A DNA stretch of 35,064 nucleotides. It comes from Prevotella sp. (lineage in GTDB: Bacteria > Bacteroidota > Bacteroidia > Bacteroidales > Bacteroidaceae). Under the pieces are notes generated by a model that was given only the letters and a program-made list of their open reading frames with translations, made no database searches and had not been told where the DNA came from. The position numbers and the translations under genes were made by a program. This document shows, piece by piece, positions 1 through 5,620 of this stretch. The first letter of the stretch is position 1; each line of letters begins with the position of its first letter. The DNA lies in assembly GCA_017509155.1 (NCBI GenBank), contig JAFWQE010000123.1, forward strand, positions 1 to 35,064. Direction: 5' to 3'.

Positions 1-7
1 AATAAAA

Positions 8-526
8 ATGAATCCTTATATATTATTTTTACTATTCTTTTGCCAATCGATAATTAGTGAAAGAATAAATTACGTCAATCCAGTTATAAGACTAGATGCA
101 CCAGATCCATCAGTAATAAAAGGAGATAATAATTGGTACTATCTTTATGCAACAGGTGAAAGAATCTATCGAAGTTTGGATATGGTTCGTTGGGAATATG
201 TTCGTAATGTTTTCGATGGTAAACCTCGTCCATCATTTGTAGATGTTAATAGTTATTGGGCACCTTGTATAACAAAACAAGGTAATTTATATGTATTATA
301 TTTCGCTTTATCAACCTGGGGTGGAGTCAATGAAGCTGGTATTGGTGTCGCTACAGCATCAACACCAGAAGGTCCTTTTGATATTGCTAATGGTAACGGT
401 AAACTTTTCGTAAGTGGAGAAGTTGGTGTAACAAATTCGATAGATCCTTTCTACATTGAAGAAGGTGGAGCTAAATATATTATATGGGGTAGCTTTTATG
501 GTATATATGGTATCGAATTAAATTCA
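8..526 (+). CDS. GH43 family glycosidase, N-terminal fragment (cut at a fusion junction)
   Basis: This is the N-terminal ~172 residues of a GH43 (arabinanase/beta-xylosidase type) five-bladed propeller enzyme. A hydrophobic leader (residues 1-17) is followed by the first-blade motif around DAPDPSVIKGDNNWYYLYAT, whose Asp in the DPS context is the usual GH43 general base. Further matches are the WAP segment, the GIGVATAS..GPF segment and the SIDPFYIE segment. Homology stops abruptly after [11 protein letters not shown]; beyond about 526 the frame reads through antisense groEL and is meaningless. Base and codon use (A/T-ending codons) are clearly unlike every other gene here. The start has an A-rich context and no Shine-Dalgarno sequence. 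The family call is from motif recognition. The source could be a low-GC bacterium or even a rumen eukaryote, which I cannot decide. Confidence 0.75.
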
Positions 527-964
<438 letters not shown>

Positions 965-976
965 TTACCTGTTTCC

Positions 977-1249
977 TTAACCCTCGATGACGGCCAGCAC
1001 GTCGCTCTGACGCATGATGAGGAACTTCTCTCCCTCGAGCTCAAGCTCGGTTCCGGCATACTTTCCGTAGAGAACGGTGTCGCCCTCTTTCAGAATCATC
1101 TGCTCGTCCTTGGTTCCGTTTCCAACTGCCTTGACGGTACCGCGCAAGGGTTTCTCCTTGGCTGTGTCAGGAATAATGATACCTCCGATTTTCTCCTCAG
1201 CGGGTGCGGGGAGAATCAGAACTCTGTCTGCTAATGGTTTAATGTTCAT
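977..1249 (-). CDS. groES: GroES co-chaperonin
   Basis: This is the 10-kDa heptameric lid of the GroEL folding chamber. The 90 residues are full length for the family. It starts with MNIKPLADRVLI, carries the mobile loop that docks on GroEL (EEKIGGIIIPDTAKEKP, residues ~18-34), and ends in the typical GEKFLIMRQSDVLAVIEG-type segment. It is the first gene of the groES-groEL operon on the minus strand. A sigma-54-like promoter (1294-1310) and two tandem palindromes (1319-1357) lie immediately upstream. From the predicted transcription start the untranslated leader would be about 35 bases. Confidence 0.97.
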   Translation of the reverse strand: MNIKPLADRVLILPAPAEEKIGGIIIPDTAKEKPLRGTVKAVGNGTKDEQMILKEGDTVLYGKYAGTELELEGEKFLIMRQSDVLAVIEG

Positions 1250-1293
1250 TGCTATGATATTTTTAAGTTATTGAAATCTTTCACCCTCCTAAC

Positions 1294-1310
1294 TGCAAAG
1301 AGCGTGCCAA
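1294..1310 (-). promoter_or_regulatory. Sigma-54-type -24/-12 promoter for groES-groEL (candidate)
   Basis: Read on the minus strand the site is TTGGCACGCTCTTTGCA. It has the invariant GG of the -24 element and the GC of the -12 element separated by exactly 10 bases, the diagnostic spacing of RpoN promoters. A start about 12 bases downstream of the GC (~1284) would place it ~35 bases before the groES start codon. No TAnnTTTG element was found at a suitable place. The match is direct; use by RpoN is inference. Confidence 0.65.
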
Positions 1311-1318
1311 AATGTCGT

Positions 1319-1357
1319 GTGACAAGAATGTCAGCGAGCGACTGACAAAAATGTCAG
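1319..1357 (-). promoter_or_regulatory. Two tandem 16-bp palindromic operators upstream of the groES promoter
   Basis: Two copies of a dyad, GTGACAAGAATGTCAG (1319-1334) and CTGACAAAAATGTCAG (1342-1357), each have the form TGACA-N4-TGTCA. Their centres are 23 bases apart, about two helical turns. A further half-site TGTC lies at 1313-1316. They sit just upstream of the candidate sigma-54 element, where an activator (for RpoN, an AAA+ enhancer-binding protein) or a heat-shock repressor could bind. The protein that binds is unknown. No CIRCE element was seen. Confidence 0.55.
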
Positions 1358-1381
1358 TTCGGAAAAGATAGGGCGGTTCAT

Positions 1382-1546
1382 GGAGTTTGGGAGATTCTGG
1401 GAGTTTAGGAGTTTGGGAGTTTAGGAGTTTGGACGATACTTGAAGCGCGTACAAAAAAGGGAGCAAAGAGAACTATTGTCCAAACTCCCAGACTCCTAAA
1501 CTCCTAAACTCCCAAACACTCCAAACTCCTTTCTTCAAACTCCTCC
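1382..1546. repeat. Inverted heptad array, locus A (GGAGTTT / AAACTCC units)
   Basis: The left arm (1382-1430) is a run of GGAGTTT-like 7-base units on the plus strand. The right arm (1482-1546) is a run of the complementary AAACTCC units, so the two can fold into a long imperfect hairpin. Next to the left arm is GGACGATACTTGA (1431-1443), the reverse complement of the TCAAGTATCGTCC core found at the other loci. Next to the right arm is AACTATTGTCCA (1471-1482). It lies between the divergent groES and transporter genes, so it is not simply a terminator. Confidence 0.8.
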
Positions 1547-1554
1547 AACAAAAT

Positions 1555-1585
1555 TTTGCTTTTCGCTCATATTTTCGTACCTTTG
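1555..1585 (+). promoter_or_regulatory. Bacteroidota primary-sigma promoter of the FNT transporter gene
   Basis: TTTG at 1555-1558 and TACCTTTG at 1578-1585 are separated by 19 bases. This matches the TTTG-N19-TAnnTTTG consensus of the phylum, 47 bases before the ATG at 1632. Confidence 0.75.
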
Positions 1586-1631
1586 CCCAAGTTTACGAGA
1601 ATACACATTTATATATAAAAATAATGTACGC

Positions 1632-2231
1632 ATGAAAGAACTGTTTCGCACGCATTTTCCGCTGGCCATTCTGGCAGGTCTCTGCATCTCCATTGGCGGC
1701 ACGGTGTATCTTCGCGTGGGCGGCGTGGCTGGTGCCGTGCTGTTCGCGTTTGGCCTCACCACGGTTGTCTACTACGGTCTGAAGCTCTACACGGGCACGG
1801 CAGGCTTCATCCGCCGCCACGGCGACTGGTCCATGCTCACCATCGTGCTTCTGGGCAACATCGTGGGCTGCCTGTTCTCGGCTCTTGCCATTCGCTACGC
1901 CTCGCCCGACTGCATCGAACCTGCGGGAGCCATTCTCGCGGGCAGGCTCTCCAAGGGCTGGCTGGCCTGTTTCCTGCTCGCCATCGGTTGCGGATTCATC
2001 ATGACGACGGCCGTGGAATTTGCCCGCAAGGGGAAGATGCTGCCCCTGCTCCTGGGTGTGCCAGCGTTCATCCTCTGCGGCTTTGCCCATAGCATCGCCG
2101 ACGCCTTCTACTTCCTCACGGCACCCGTAGAAGACCTCCTTCAGCCCATGGTGCTGGTGGTGTATGTGGCAGAGGTGCTCGGCAACTTCGTGGGGTGCAA
2201 CCTCTATAGATGGGTGGCGCCGTCGAAATAA
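1632..2231 (+). CDS. Formate/nitrite transporter family membrane protein
   Basis: This is a polytopic inner-membrane protein of the FNT family (FocA/NirC/HSC type), which moves small monovalent anions such as formate, nitrite or hydrosulfide through a pentameric channel. About six hydrophobic helices are visible. FNT signatures are KLYTGTAGF (residues ~51-59), LLGNIVGCLF (~73-82), GFAHSIADAF (150-159, with the central pore His at 153) and GNFVGCNLYRW near the C-terminus. At 199 residues it is shorter than the usual ~260-280, mostly from short loops and termini. It has its own promoter, stands alone, and no redox-enzyme partner is adjacent, so the substrate cannot be assigned. Confidence 0.85.
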   Translation: MKELFRTHFPLAILAGLCISIGGTVYLRVGGVAGAVLFAFGLTTVVYYGLKLYTGTAGFIRRHGDWSMLTIVLLGNIVGCLFSALAIRYASPDCIEPAGAILAGRLSKGWLACFLLAIGCGFIMTTAVEFARKGKMLPLLLGVPAFILCGFAHSIADAFYFLTAPVEDLLQPMVLVVYVAEVLGNFVGCNLYRWVAPSK

Positions 2232-2380
2232 GAAAACGCCCAAAAGAGCCGACGGGAAAGGAAAAAGCACGAAGAAGAAAAAAAAGTTGCCTTTTTGTGT
2301 AATAAAATGGAAGAATATGCGTTAATAAGATAAATGCTATTCTTTTAACAAGTAGATGAACAAATATGGTTTATATATTG

Positions 2381-2444
2381 AACACAGAGACACCGAGACG
2401 CAGAGGTCTTGTGCCAAGAAGAAAAACTCTGTGGCTCTGTGTTC
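2381..2444. repeat. Imperfect inverted repeat of ACACAGAG units
   Basis: The left arm AACACAGAGACACCGAGACG... (2381-2405) is complementary to CTCTGTGGCTCTGTGTTC (2427-2444). Units of 7-8 bases repeat within each arm, as in the other intergenic arrays of this window. It lies between the FNT gene and the 41-codon gene. The remainder of 2232-2495 is AT-rich and shows no recognisable gene. Confidence 0.6.
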
Positions 2445-2495
2445 GGTTTATCATATAAGTTCATTATGATTCATTACCTAAAACAAATTTTGCCT

Positions 2496-2621
2496 ATGAT
2501 GCATTTTACACATGAAGAACTTTCACCGTCGGAAAAGACTCTGAACCTTATCAAGCAAATTGCCTACACCTATCGCGCCCACCGTATGGGGAGCAGCGTT
2601 CAGATGTATTGCCTCAACTAA
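2496..2621 (+). CDS. Small conserved-looking hypothetical protein (41 aa)
   Basis: The short ORF begins MMHFTHEELSPSEKTL and ends SSVQMYCLN; its pattern (F-T-x-E-E-L-x-P-S-E-K-T-L-N-x-I-K-Q-I-A-Y-T-Y-R) is like small uncharacterised proteins I recall from Bacteroidales. It has no signal peptide or membrane segment; one amphipathic helix (about residues 10-28) is predicted by eye. The start could be the second Met at 2499. A longer reading from a TTG at 2409 runs through the inverted repeat and is unlikely. The stop is 51 bases before rpe, so the two may be co-transcribed. Function unknown. Confidence 0.5.
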   Translation: MMHFTHEELSPSEKTLNLIKQIAYTYRAHRMGSSVQMYCLN

Positions 2622-2672
2622 GGAGGTTCACCCCAGAAAAGAGTTTACAACGGTAAAAGAAAAAGAGAAAAA

Positions 2673-3326
2673 ATGGCTACAATGGTTTCGCCGTCGCTTC
2701 TCGCGGCAAATTTCCTCGACCTCAAAGGCGACATAGAGATGATCAACAAGAGTGAGGCCGACTGGCTCCACCTCGACGTGATGGACGGCGTGTTCGTCCC
2801 CAACATTTCCTTCGGCTTCCCTGTGCTCGAAGCGGTGGCCAGCATCTGCCACAAGCCCCTCGACGTGCACTACATGATTGTTCACCCCGAGCAATACATC
2901 CGTCAGACCGCCAAGCTGGGCGCCATGATGATGAACGTGCACTACGAGGCCTGCACCCACCTGCATCGCACCGTCCAGGAAATCCACGATGCGGGCATGA
3001 AGGCAGGCGTGACGCTCAACCCGTCGACACCCGTCAACATGCTCGAAGACATCATTCGCGACGTGGACATGGTGCTGCTGATGAGCGTCAACCCGGGATT
3101 CGGCGGCCAGAAATTCATTGAGAACACCATTGAGAAAGTGAAAAGGCTGAAGTCGCTCATCAATGACAAAGGCGCACACGCCCTCATTGAAGTCGACGGA
3201 GGCGTTAACGCACAGACAGCTCCACGCCTGGTGGAGGCCGGTGTCGACGTGCTCGTCAGCGGAAGCTATGTCTTCAAGGCACACGACCCCTACCAGGTCA
3301 TTCACGACCTCAAAAGCCTGCGGTGA
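2673..3326 (+). CDS. rpe: Ribulose-phosphate 3-epimerase
   Basis: The enzyme interconverts D-ribulose 5-phosphate and D-xylulose 5-phosphate in the cytoplasmic pentose phosphate pathway. The 217-residue TIM barrel is full length. Visible motifs are SPSLLAANF (6-14), HLDVMDGVFVPN (33-44, metal ligand His33 and catalytic Asp35), DVHYM (64-68, metal ligand His66), MSVNPGFGGQKF (phosphate-binding loop) and EVDGGVN near residue 175 (second catalytic Asp). The start ATG follows an A-rich stretch typical of the phylum. In this locus it could receive pentose from pectin side chains, but it is a housekeeping gene and proximity is not proof of that link. Confidence 0.97.
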   Translation: MATMVSPSLLAANFLDLKGDIEMINKSEADWLHLDVMDGVFVPNISFGFPVLEAVASICHKPLDVHYMIVHPEQYIRQTAKLGAMMMNVHYEACTHLHRTVQEIHDAGMKAGVTLNPSTPVNMLEDIIRDVDMVLLMSVNPGFGGQKFIENTIEKVKRLKSLINDKGAHALIEVDGGVNAQTAPRLVEAGVDVLVSGSYVFKAHDPYQVIHDLKSLR

Positions 3327-3339
3327 CAACGAAATTGTT

Positions 3340-3546
3340 TTTTGACAACGAATTGTTTTTGACAACGAATTAGTTTTTTGACAACGAATTAAACGAATTA
3401 AACGAAAACCACGCAATGAAAATTCGTCACATTCGATAAATACGTTGTCGAAAAATACTCAGACCCTTTGTTTTAAAACAACGAATTAAACGAATTAAAC
3501 GAAAAACCACGCAATGGAATTTCGTCACATTCGTCAAATTCGTTGT
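3340..3546. repeat. Twin long hairpins built from ACGAATTAA units
   Basis: After a run of GACAACGAATT-like units (3325-3380) come two near-identical copies of a ~70-base element, 3371-3448 and 3478-3546. In each, an arm ACAACGAATTAAACGAATTA... is followed by the loop CCACGCAATG and then the complementary arm ending ATTCGTTGT or ACGTTGT. Each copy can therefore fold on itself. The unit length is about 9 bases. They lie between the convergent genes rpe and the ECF sigma factor. Confidence 0.75.
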
Positions 3547-3565
3547 CGAGCCGCGATATCCGAAG

Positions 3566-3628
3566 AATCCGAGTCATCCGTGTTCGTTTGTTTTATGAAC
3601 ACCGATTACACGGATTGGGGATTTTTTT
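3566..3628. terminator. Inverted repeat of ATCCGTGT units with T-run, between convergent genes
   Basis: AATCCGAGTCATCCGTGTTC (3566-3585) is complementary at about 17 of 20 positions to GAACACCGATTACACGGATT (3597-3616). The second arm is followed on the plus strand by GGGGA and eight T. It could terminate rpe transcription, and possibly the opposing sigma-factor message. The ATCCGTGT unit resembles repeats seen in many environmental genomes; this is from memory. Confidence 0.5.
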
Positions 3629-3639
3629 TCTAAGGATAA

Positions 3640-3735
3640 GCAATTCGTCAAATTCGTCAGATTCGTTGTCGAAATAAAATAATTCGTTGTTGAAATGCGA
3701 ACAATCGTTGTAGAAATGCGAACAATCGTTGTCAG
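3640..3735. repeat. Third ATTCGTCAA / AACGAATT-type array
   Basis: CAATTCGTCAAATTCGTCAG and ATTCGTTGTCG (3641-3672) are complementary to the arms of the twin hairpins at 3371-3546. They are followed by two copies of GAAATGCGAACAATCGTTGT (from 3693 and 3714), which run into the 3' end of the sigma-factor gene at 3732. The repeat therefore abuts, and may slightly enter, a coding end. Confidence 0.6.
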
Positions 3736-4328
3736 GCGTATTGCAGTTCGATGTGCTTTTCGTGTGCGATGCGCCTCATATTCATCAGCGCATACCTCAT
3801 GCGCCCGAGCGACGTGTTGATGCTCACCCCAGTCGTCTCGGCAATCTCGCGGAACGACATGTCCTGATAGTATCGCATGAACACCACCTCGCGCTGGGAG
3901 GGCGGCAACAGGTTCATGATGAGCTGCACGTCCTGCGCCATCTGAGCACTGACATAGCGGTCCTCGATGTTCGTGTCGAGCAACTCCTTCGAGAGCAGGT
4001 TCGTCAGGTCGTTGCAGTCCGTAGGCTCCACGATGTTCTGAGCCCGCTGGTCGCGATACGAGTCCATGATCACGTTGTGCGCAATCCTCATGAGCCACGC
4101 CGAAAAGCGCCCCGAGCAGACATACTTGCCCTGGTGAAGCTTCGTAATCACCTTGACAAACGTCTCCTGGAAGATATCATCAGCCTTGTCGTGGTCTCTC
4201 ACGACAAACATGATGTACGAGAACAATTTTGACTGGTTGCGTTCCAACAACAAATCAAAAGCCCTATTGTTACCTTCAATGTAAGACATGGCCAACTGCT
4301 CGTCGGTCATCTCATTCATTTTGTCCAT
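3732..4328 (-). CDS. ECF-type RNA polymerase sigma factor
   Basis: This sigma-70 family (extracytoplasmic function class) factor directs RNA polymerase to a specific promoter set. The 198 residues contain region 2 (AFDLLLERNQSKLFSYI.. through DIFQETFVKVI, ~residues 20-65) and region 4 helix-turn-helix (LLPPSQREVVFMRYYQDMSFREIAE.. ~140-190). I chose the ATG at 4328 (MDKMNEMTDEQ): upstream codons to 4499 cross the promoter and have no family similarity. No anti-sigma or FecR-like gene is adjacent and there is no TonB receptor partner, so it may be a stand-alone, SigW-like factor. Its own promoter faces the riboswitch promoter. Confidence 0.92.
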   Translation of the reverse strand: MDKMNEMTDEQLAMSYIEGNNRAFDLLLERNQSKLFSYIMFVVRDHDKADDIFQETFVKVITKLHQGKYVCSGRFSAWLMRIAHNVIMDSYRDQRAQNIVEPTDCNDLTNLLSKELLDTNIEDRYVSAQMAQDVQLIMNLLPPSQREVVFMRYYQDMSFREIAETTGVSINTSLGRMRYALMNMRRIAHEKHIELQYA

Positions 4329-4402
4329 TTCATTGTACGTTATTGTTGAAGTAACAATGTTTCGATAGGCACTTTGTTTTGTTGTTAATACTATTTTCGT
4401 TG

Positions 4403-4434
4403 CAAAATTAAACAGTTTTGTCGAATTACGCAAA
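4403..4434 (-). promoter_or_regulatory. Promoter of the ECF sigma factor gene
   Basis: On the minus strand, TTTG (4434-4431), 20 bases, then TAATTTTG (4410-4403). This matches the phylum consensus and lies 75 bases upstream of the ATG. Confidence 0.65.
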
Positions 4435-4460
4435 TTTTTTGATAAAATAAGTGCGATTTC

Positions 4461-4491
4461 TTTGTCAATTCGTAAAATATGCGTAATTTTG
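4461..4491 (+). promoter_or_regulatory. Promoter of the orphan cobalamin riboswitch RNA
   Basis: TTTG (4461-4464), 19 bases, then TAATTTTG (4484-4491): a full match to the Bacteroidota primary-sigma consensus. Transcription would start at about 4498, right at the 5' edge of the aptamer. Confidence 0.75.
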
Positions 4492-4499
4492 CAGCACAA

Positions 4500-4653
4500 A
4501 GGTTCGCTATAGACGCGATTAAAAAGGGAACGAGGTGCAAATCCCCGACTGTCCCGCAGCTGTGAGTTCCATTATGCACTCTGGCGACAACACCACTGCC
4601 CAAGGGCGGGAAGGTGCCAGAGATGTGGAACAAAGTCAGAAGACCTGCCTTTC
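4500..4653 (+). ncRNA. Cobalamin (B12) riboswitch aptamer
   Basis: All conserved blocks of the cobalamin aptamer occur in order. They are AAAGGGAA (4522-4532 region), GAGGTGCAAATCCCC, GACTGTCCCGCAGCTGTGAG, ACCACTGCCC (~4591-4600), GGGCGGGAAGGTGCC and the B12 box AAGTCAGAAGACCTGCC (4633-4649). The class binds adenosyl- or methylcobalamin and normally represses a downstream B12 transport, synthesis or B12-independent isozyme gene. Here no such gene follows: the next plus-strand gene starts at 5621, beyond a terminator hairpin and large repeats. It is therefore an orphan or a stand-alone regulatory RNA. Aptamer identity is a strong sequence match; function is open. Confidence 0.93.
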
Positions 4654-4722
4654 GTTCAAGCCGTATTCCCTCGATGTAAGGGGTAATGGCAAGTAAGAAA
4701 TAAACTCGGAGAACAGAGCAGA

Positions 4723-4773
4723 ATGGGAGCAGTGGCCCCGTTTCGCCCGGTCATGACAAGGTTTGATACCTAA
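4723..4773 (+). CDS. Possible 16-codon leader ORF in the riboswitch transcript
   Basis: An ATG at 4723 opens MGAVAPFRPVMTRFDT and closes with TAA at 4771, between the aptamer and the terminator hairpin. It is the only ORF of any length in the 4654-4805 segment of the predicted RNA. There is no recognisable ribosome-binding site or homolog; such a short frame can easily arise by chance. Confidence 0.15.
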   Translation: MGAVAPFRPVMTRFDT

Positions 4774-4805
4774 CCGTACGTGTATTATTATATAAGTTTC
4801 TTCAG

Positions 4806-4837
4806 GAAAGGGCGGTGCGCGAAGCATCGCCCTTCTT
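4806..4837 (+). terminator. Hairpin terminator closing the riboswitch RNA
   Basis: GGGCGGTGC (4810-4818), loop GCGAA, GCATCGCCC (4824-4832) form a 9-bp stem including one G-T pair. It is preceded by GAAA and followed by TTCTTC. It would end an RNA of about 340 nucleotides started at ~4498. Confidence 0.65.
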
Positions 4838-4859
4838 CATGACAAATTCCCGAAAACGT

Positions 4860-5023
4860 CACACGTCCCAACGTCCCATCGTCCCATTAAGGTACTCTAA
4901 CAACAAGGAAAAAAAGGGAGAATTGAGTTTTACTAAATATATAATATATAGTAACCATATAATCCTTTATATTTCTCTTTTTGCAACCTCCTTAATGGGA
5001 CGATGGGACGATGGGACGCGGGA
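4860..5023. repeat. Inverted array of CGTCCCAT / ATGGGACG octamers
   Basis: The left arm (4860-4892) reads CGTCCCA-ACGTCCCAT-CGTCCCATTAAGG. The right arm (4990-5023) is its complement CCTTAATGGGACGATGGGACGATGGGACG. They are separated by ~97 AT-rich bases with no convincing ORF. The architecture is the same as locus A but the unit is unrelated in sequence. Confidence 0.75.
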
Positions 5024-5067
5024 CATTTTTTAAACATAAATCGTCGTAAATCTATCATTAATCCGCT

Positions 5068-5090
5068 CGGTCGGATTTGAAATCCGACCG
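5068..5090. repeat. Perfect 11-bp palindrome (CGGTCGGATTT arm)
   Basis: CGGTCGGATTT (5068-5078) and AAATCCGACCG (5080-5090) are exact complements around a single G, so a hairpin would have a loop of about five bases. There is no T-run. It is an extragenic palindrome of unknown role between the riboswitch RNA and the pectinase gene. Confidence 0.7.
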
Positions 5091-5138
5091 CTATAAATAT
5101 AAGCATTTGTAATGCGAAAAAACGAAAGCGGATGAGAA

Positions 5139-5395
5139 GGAGACCTTCCCCAGCCCCTCCGAAAACCTCCCCCGACCCCTCCAAAGGAGGGGTGGGCCTA
5201 CCGGGCAGACGTCGCGCCACTGAACTCCCCTCCTAAACAGGAGGGGTTGGGGAAGGTCTCCTACCGGGCAGACATCTGCGCTACTGGACTCCCCTCCTTC
5301 GGAGGGGTTGGGGGAGGTTTTCGGGGAGGTCTCCTTCTCCCCTCCTTCGGAGGGGTTGGGGGAGGTTTTCGGGGGAGGTTTTTAAAAAAGGGGTT
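5139..5395. repeat. Nested GC-rich inverted and direct repeats (CCCCTCC / GGAGGGG)
   Basis: GGAGACCTTCCCCAGCCCCT (from 5139) pairs with AGGGGTTGGGGAAGGTCTCC (to 5261). A ~36-base direct repeat starting CTACCGGGCAGAC occurs at 5198 and 5261. The hairpin CCCCTCCTTCGGAGGGG followed by TTGGGGGAGGTTTTCGGGG occurs twice (5290-5326 and 5339-5376). This resembles mobile extragenic palindromes. ORFs drawn through it are low-complexity and not credible. Confidence 0.7.
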
Positions 5396-5549
5396 GGCAC
5401 AGGACGCACCAACCCGGAATCGATTTCGCAAATATCGAAATCATAAATAAGATGGCGCAAATATAGGACTATTTAACGAAAAAAACAAGGAAAAATGAAG
5501 AAAGTTTTCAATTTTAACATTTTGTGCGCACACATTTCTCCACAGAACA

Positions 5550-5580
5550 TGTGTTTTCTCATTTTTTCTTCGTACCTTTG
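5550..5580 (+). promoter_or_regulatory. Promoter of the GH28-GH105 gene
   Basis: TACCTTTG at 5573-5580 is a full -7 element, 40 bases before the ATG at 5621. The -33 position 19 bases upstream is a weak TGTG (5550-5553). This placement supports 5621 rather than the in-frame ATG at 5495 as the start. Confidence 0.6.
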
Positions 5581-5620
5581 CCGCCAGAACTTAAAAACAA
5601 ATCAAAAGCATTTCAACAAA

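Noticed and set aside
1382..1546. CRISPR or integron-type array
   Set aside because: The units are 7 bases without spacers; the structure is an inverted pair of tandem runs.
3732..4328. ECF sigma factor as the dedicated regulator of the pectin locus
   Set aside because: There is no anti-sigma partner or FecR/TonB extension, and it is separated from the locus by the riboswitch and repeats and transcribed the other way; the link is possible but unsupported.
4815..5033. 72-codon ORF after the riboswitch, considered as its target gene
   Set aside because: It begins inside the terminator hairpin, runs through the octamer array and resembles no protein.
5247..5450. 67-codon ORF in the GC-rich repeat block
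   Set aside because: The protein is glycine-rich low complexity produced by GGAGGGG repeats.
5495..5620. Upstream ATG extending the GH28-GH105 protein by 42 residues
   Set aside because: The extension crosses the TACCTTTG promoter element and buries the signal peptide.
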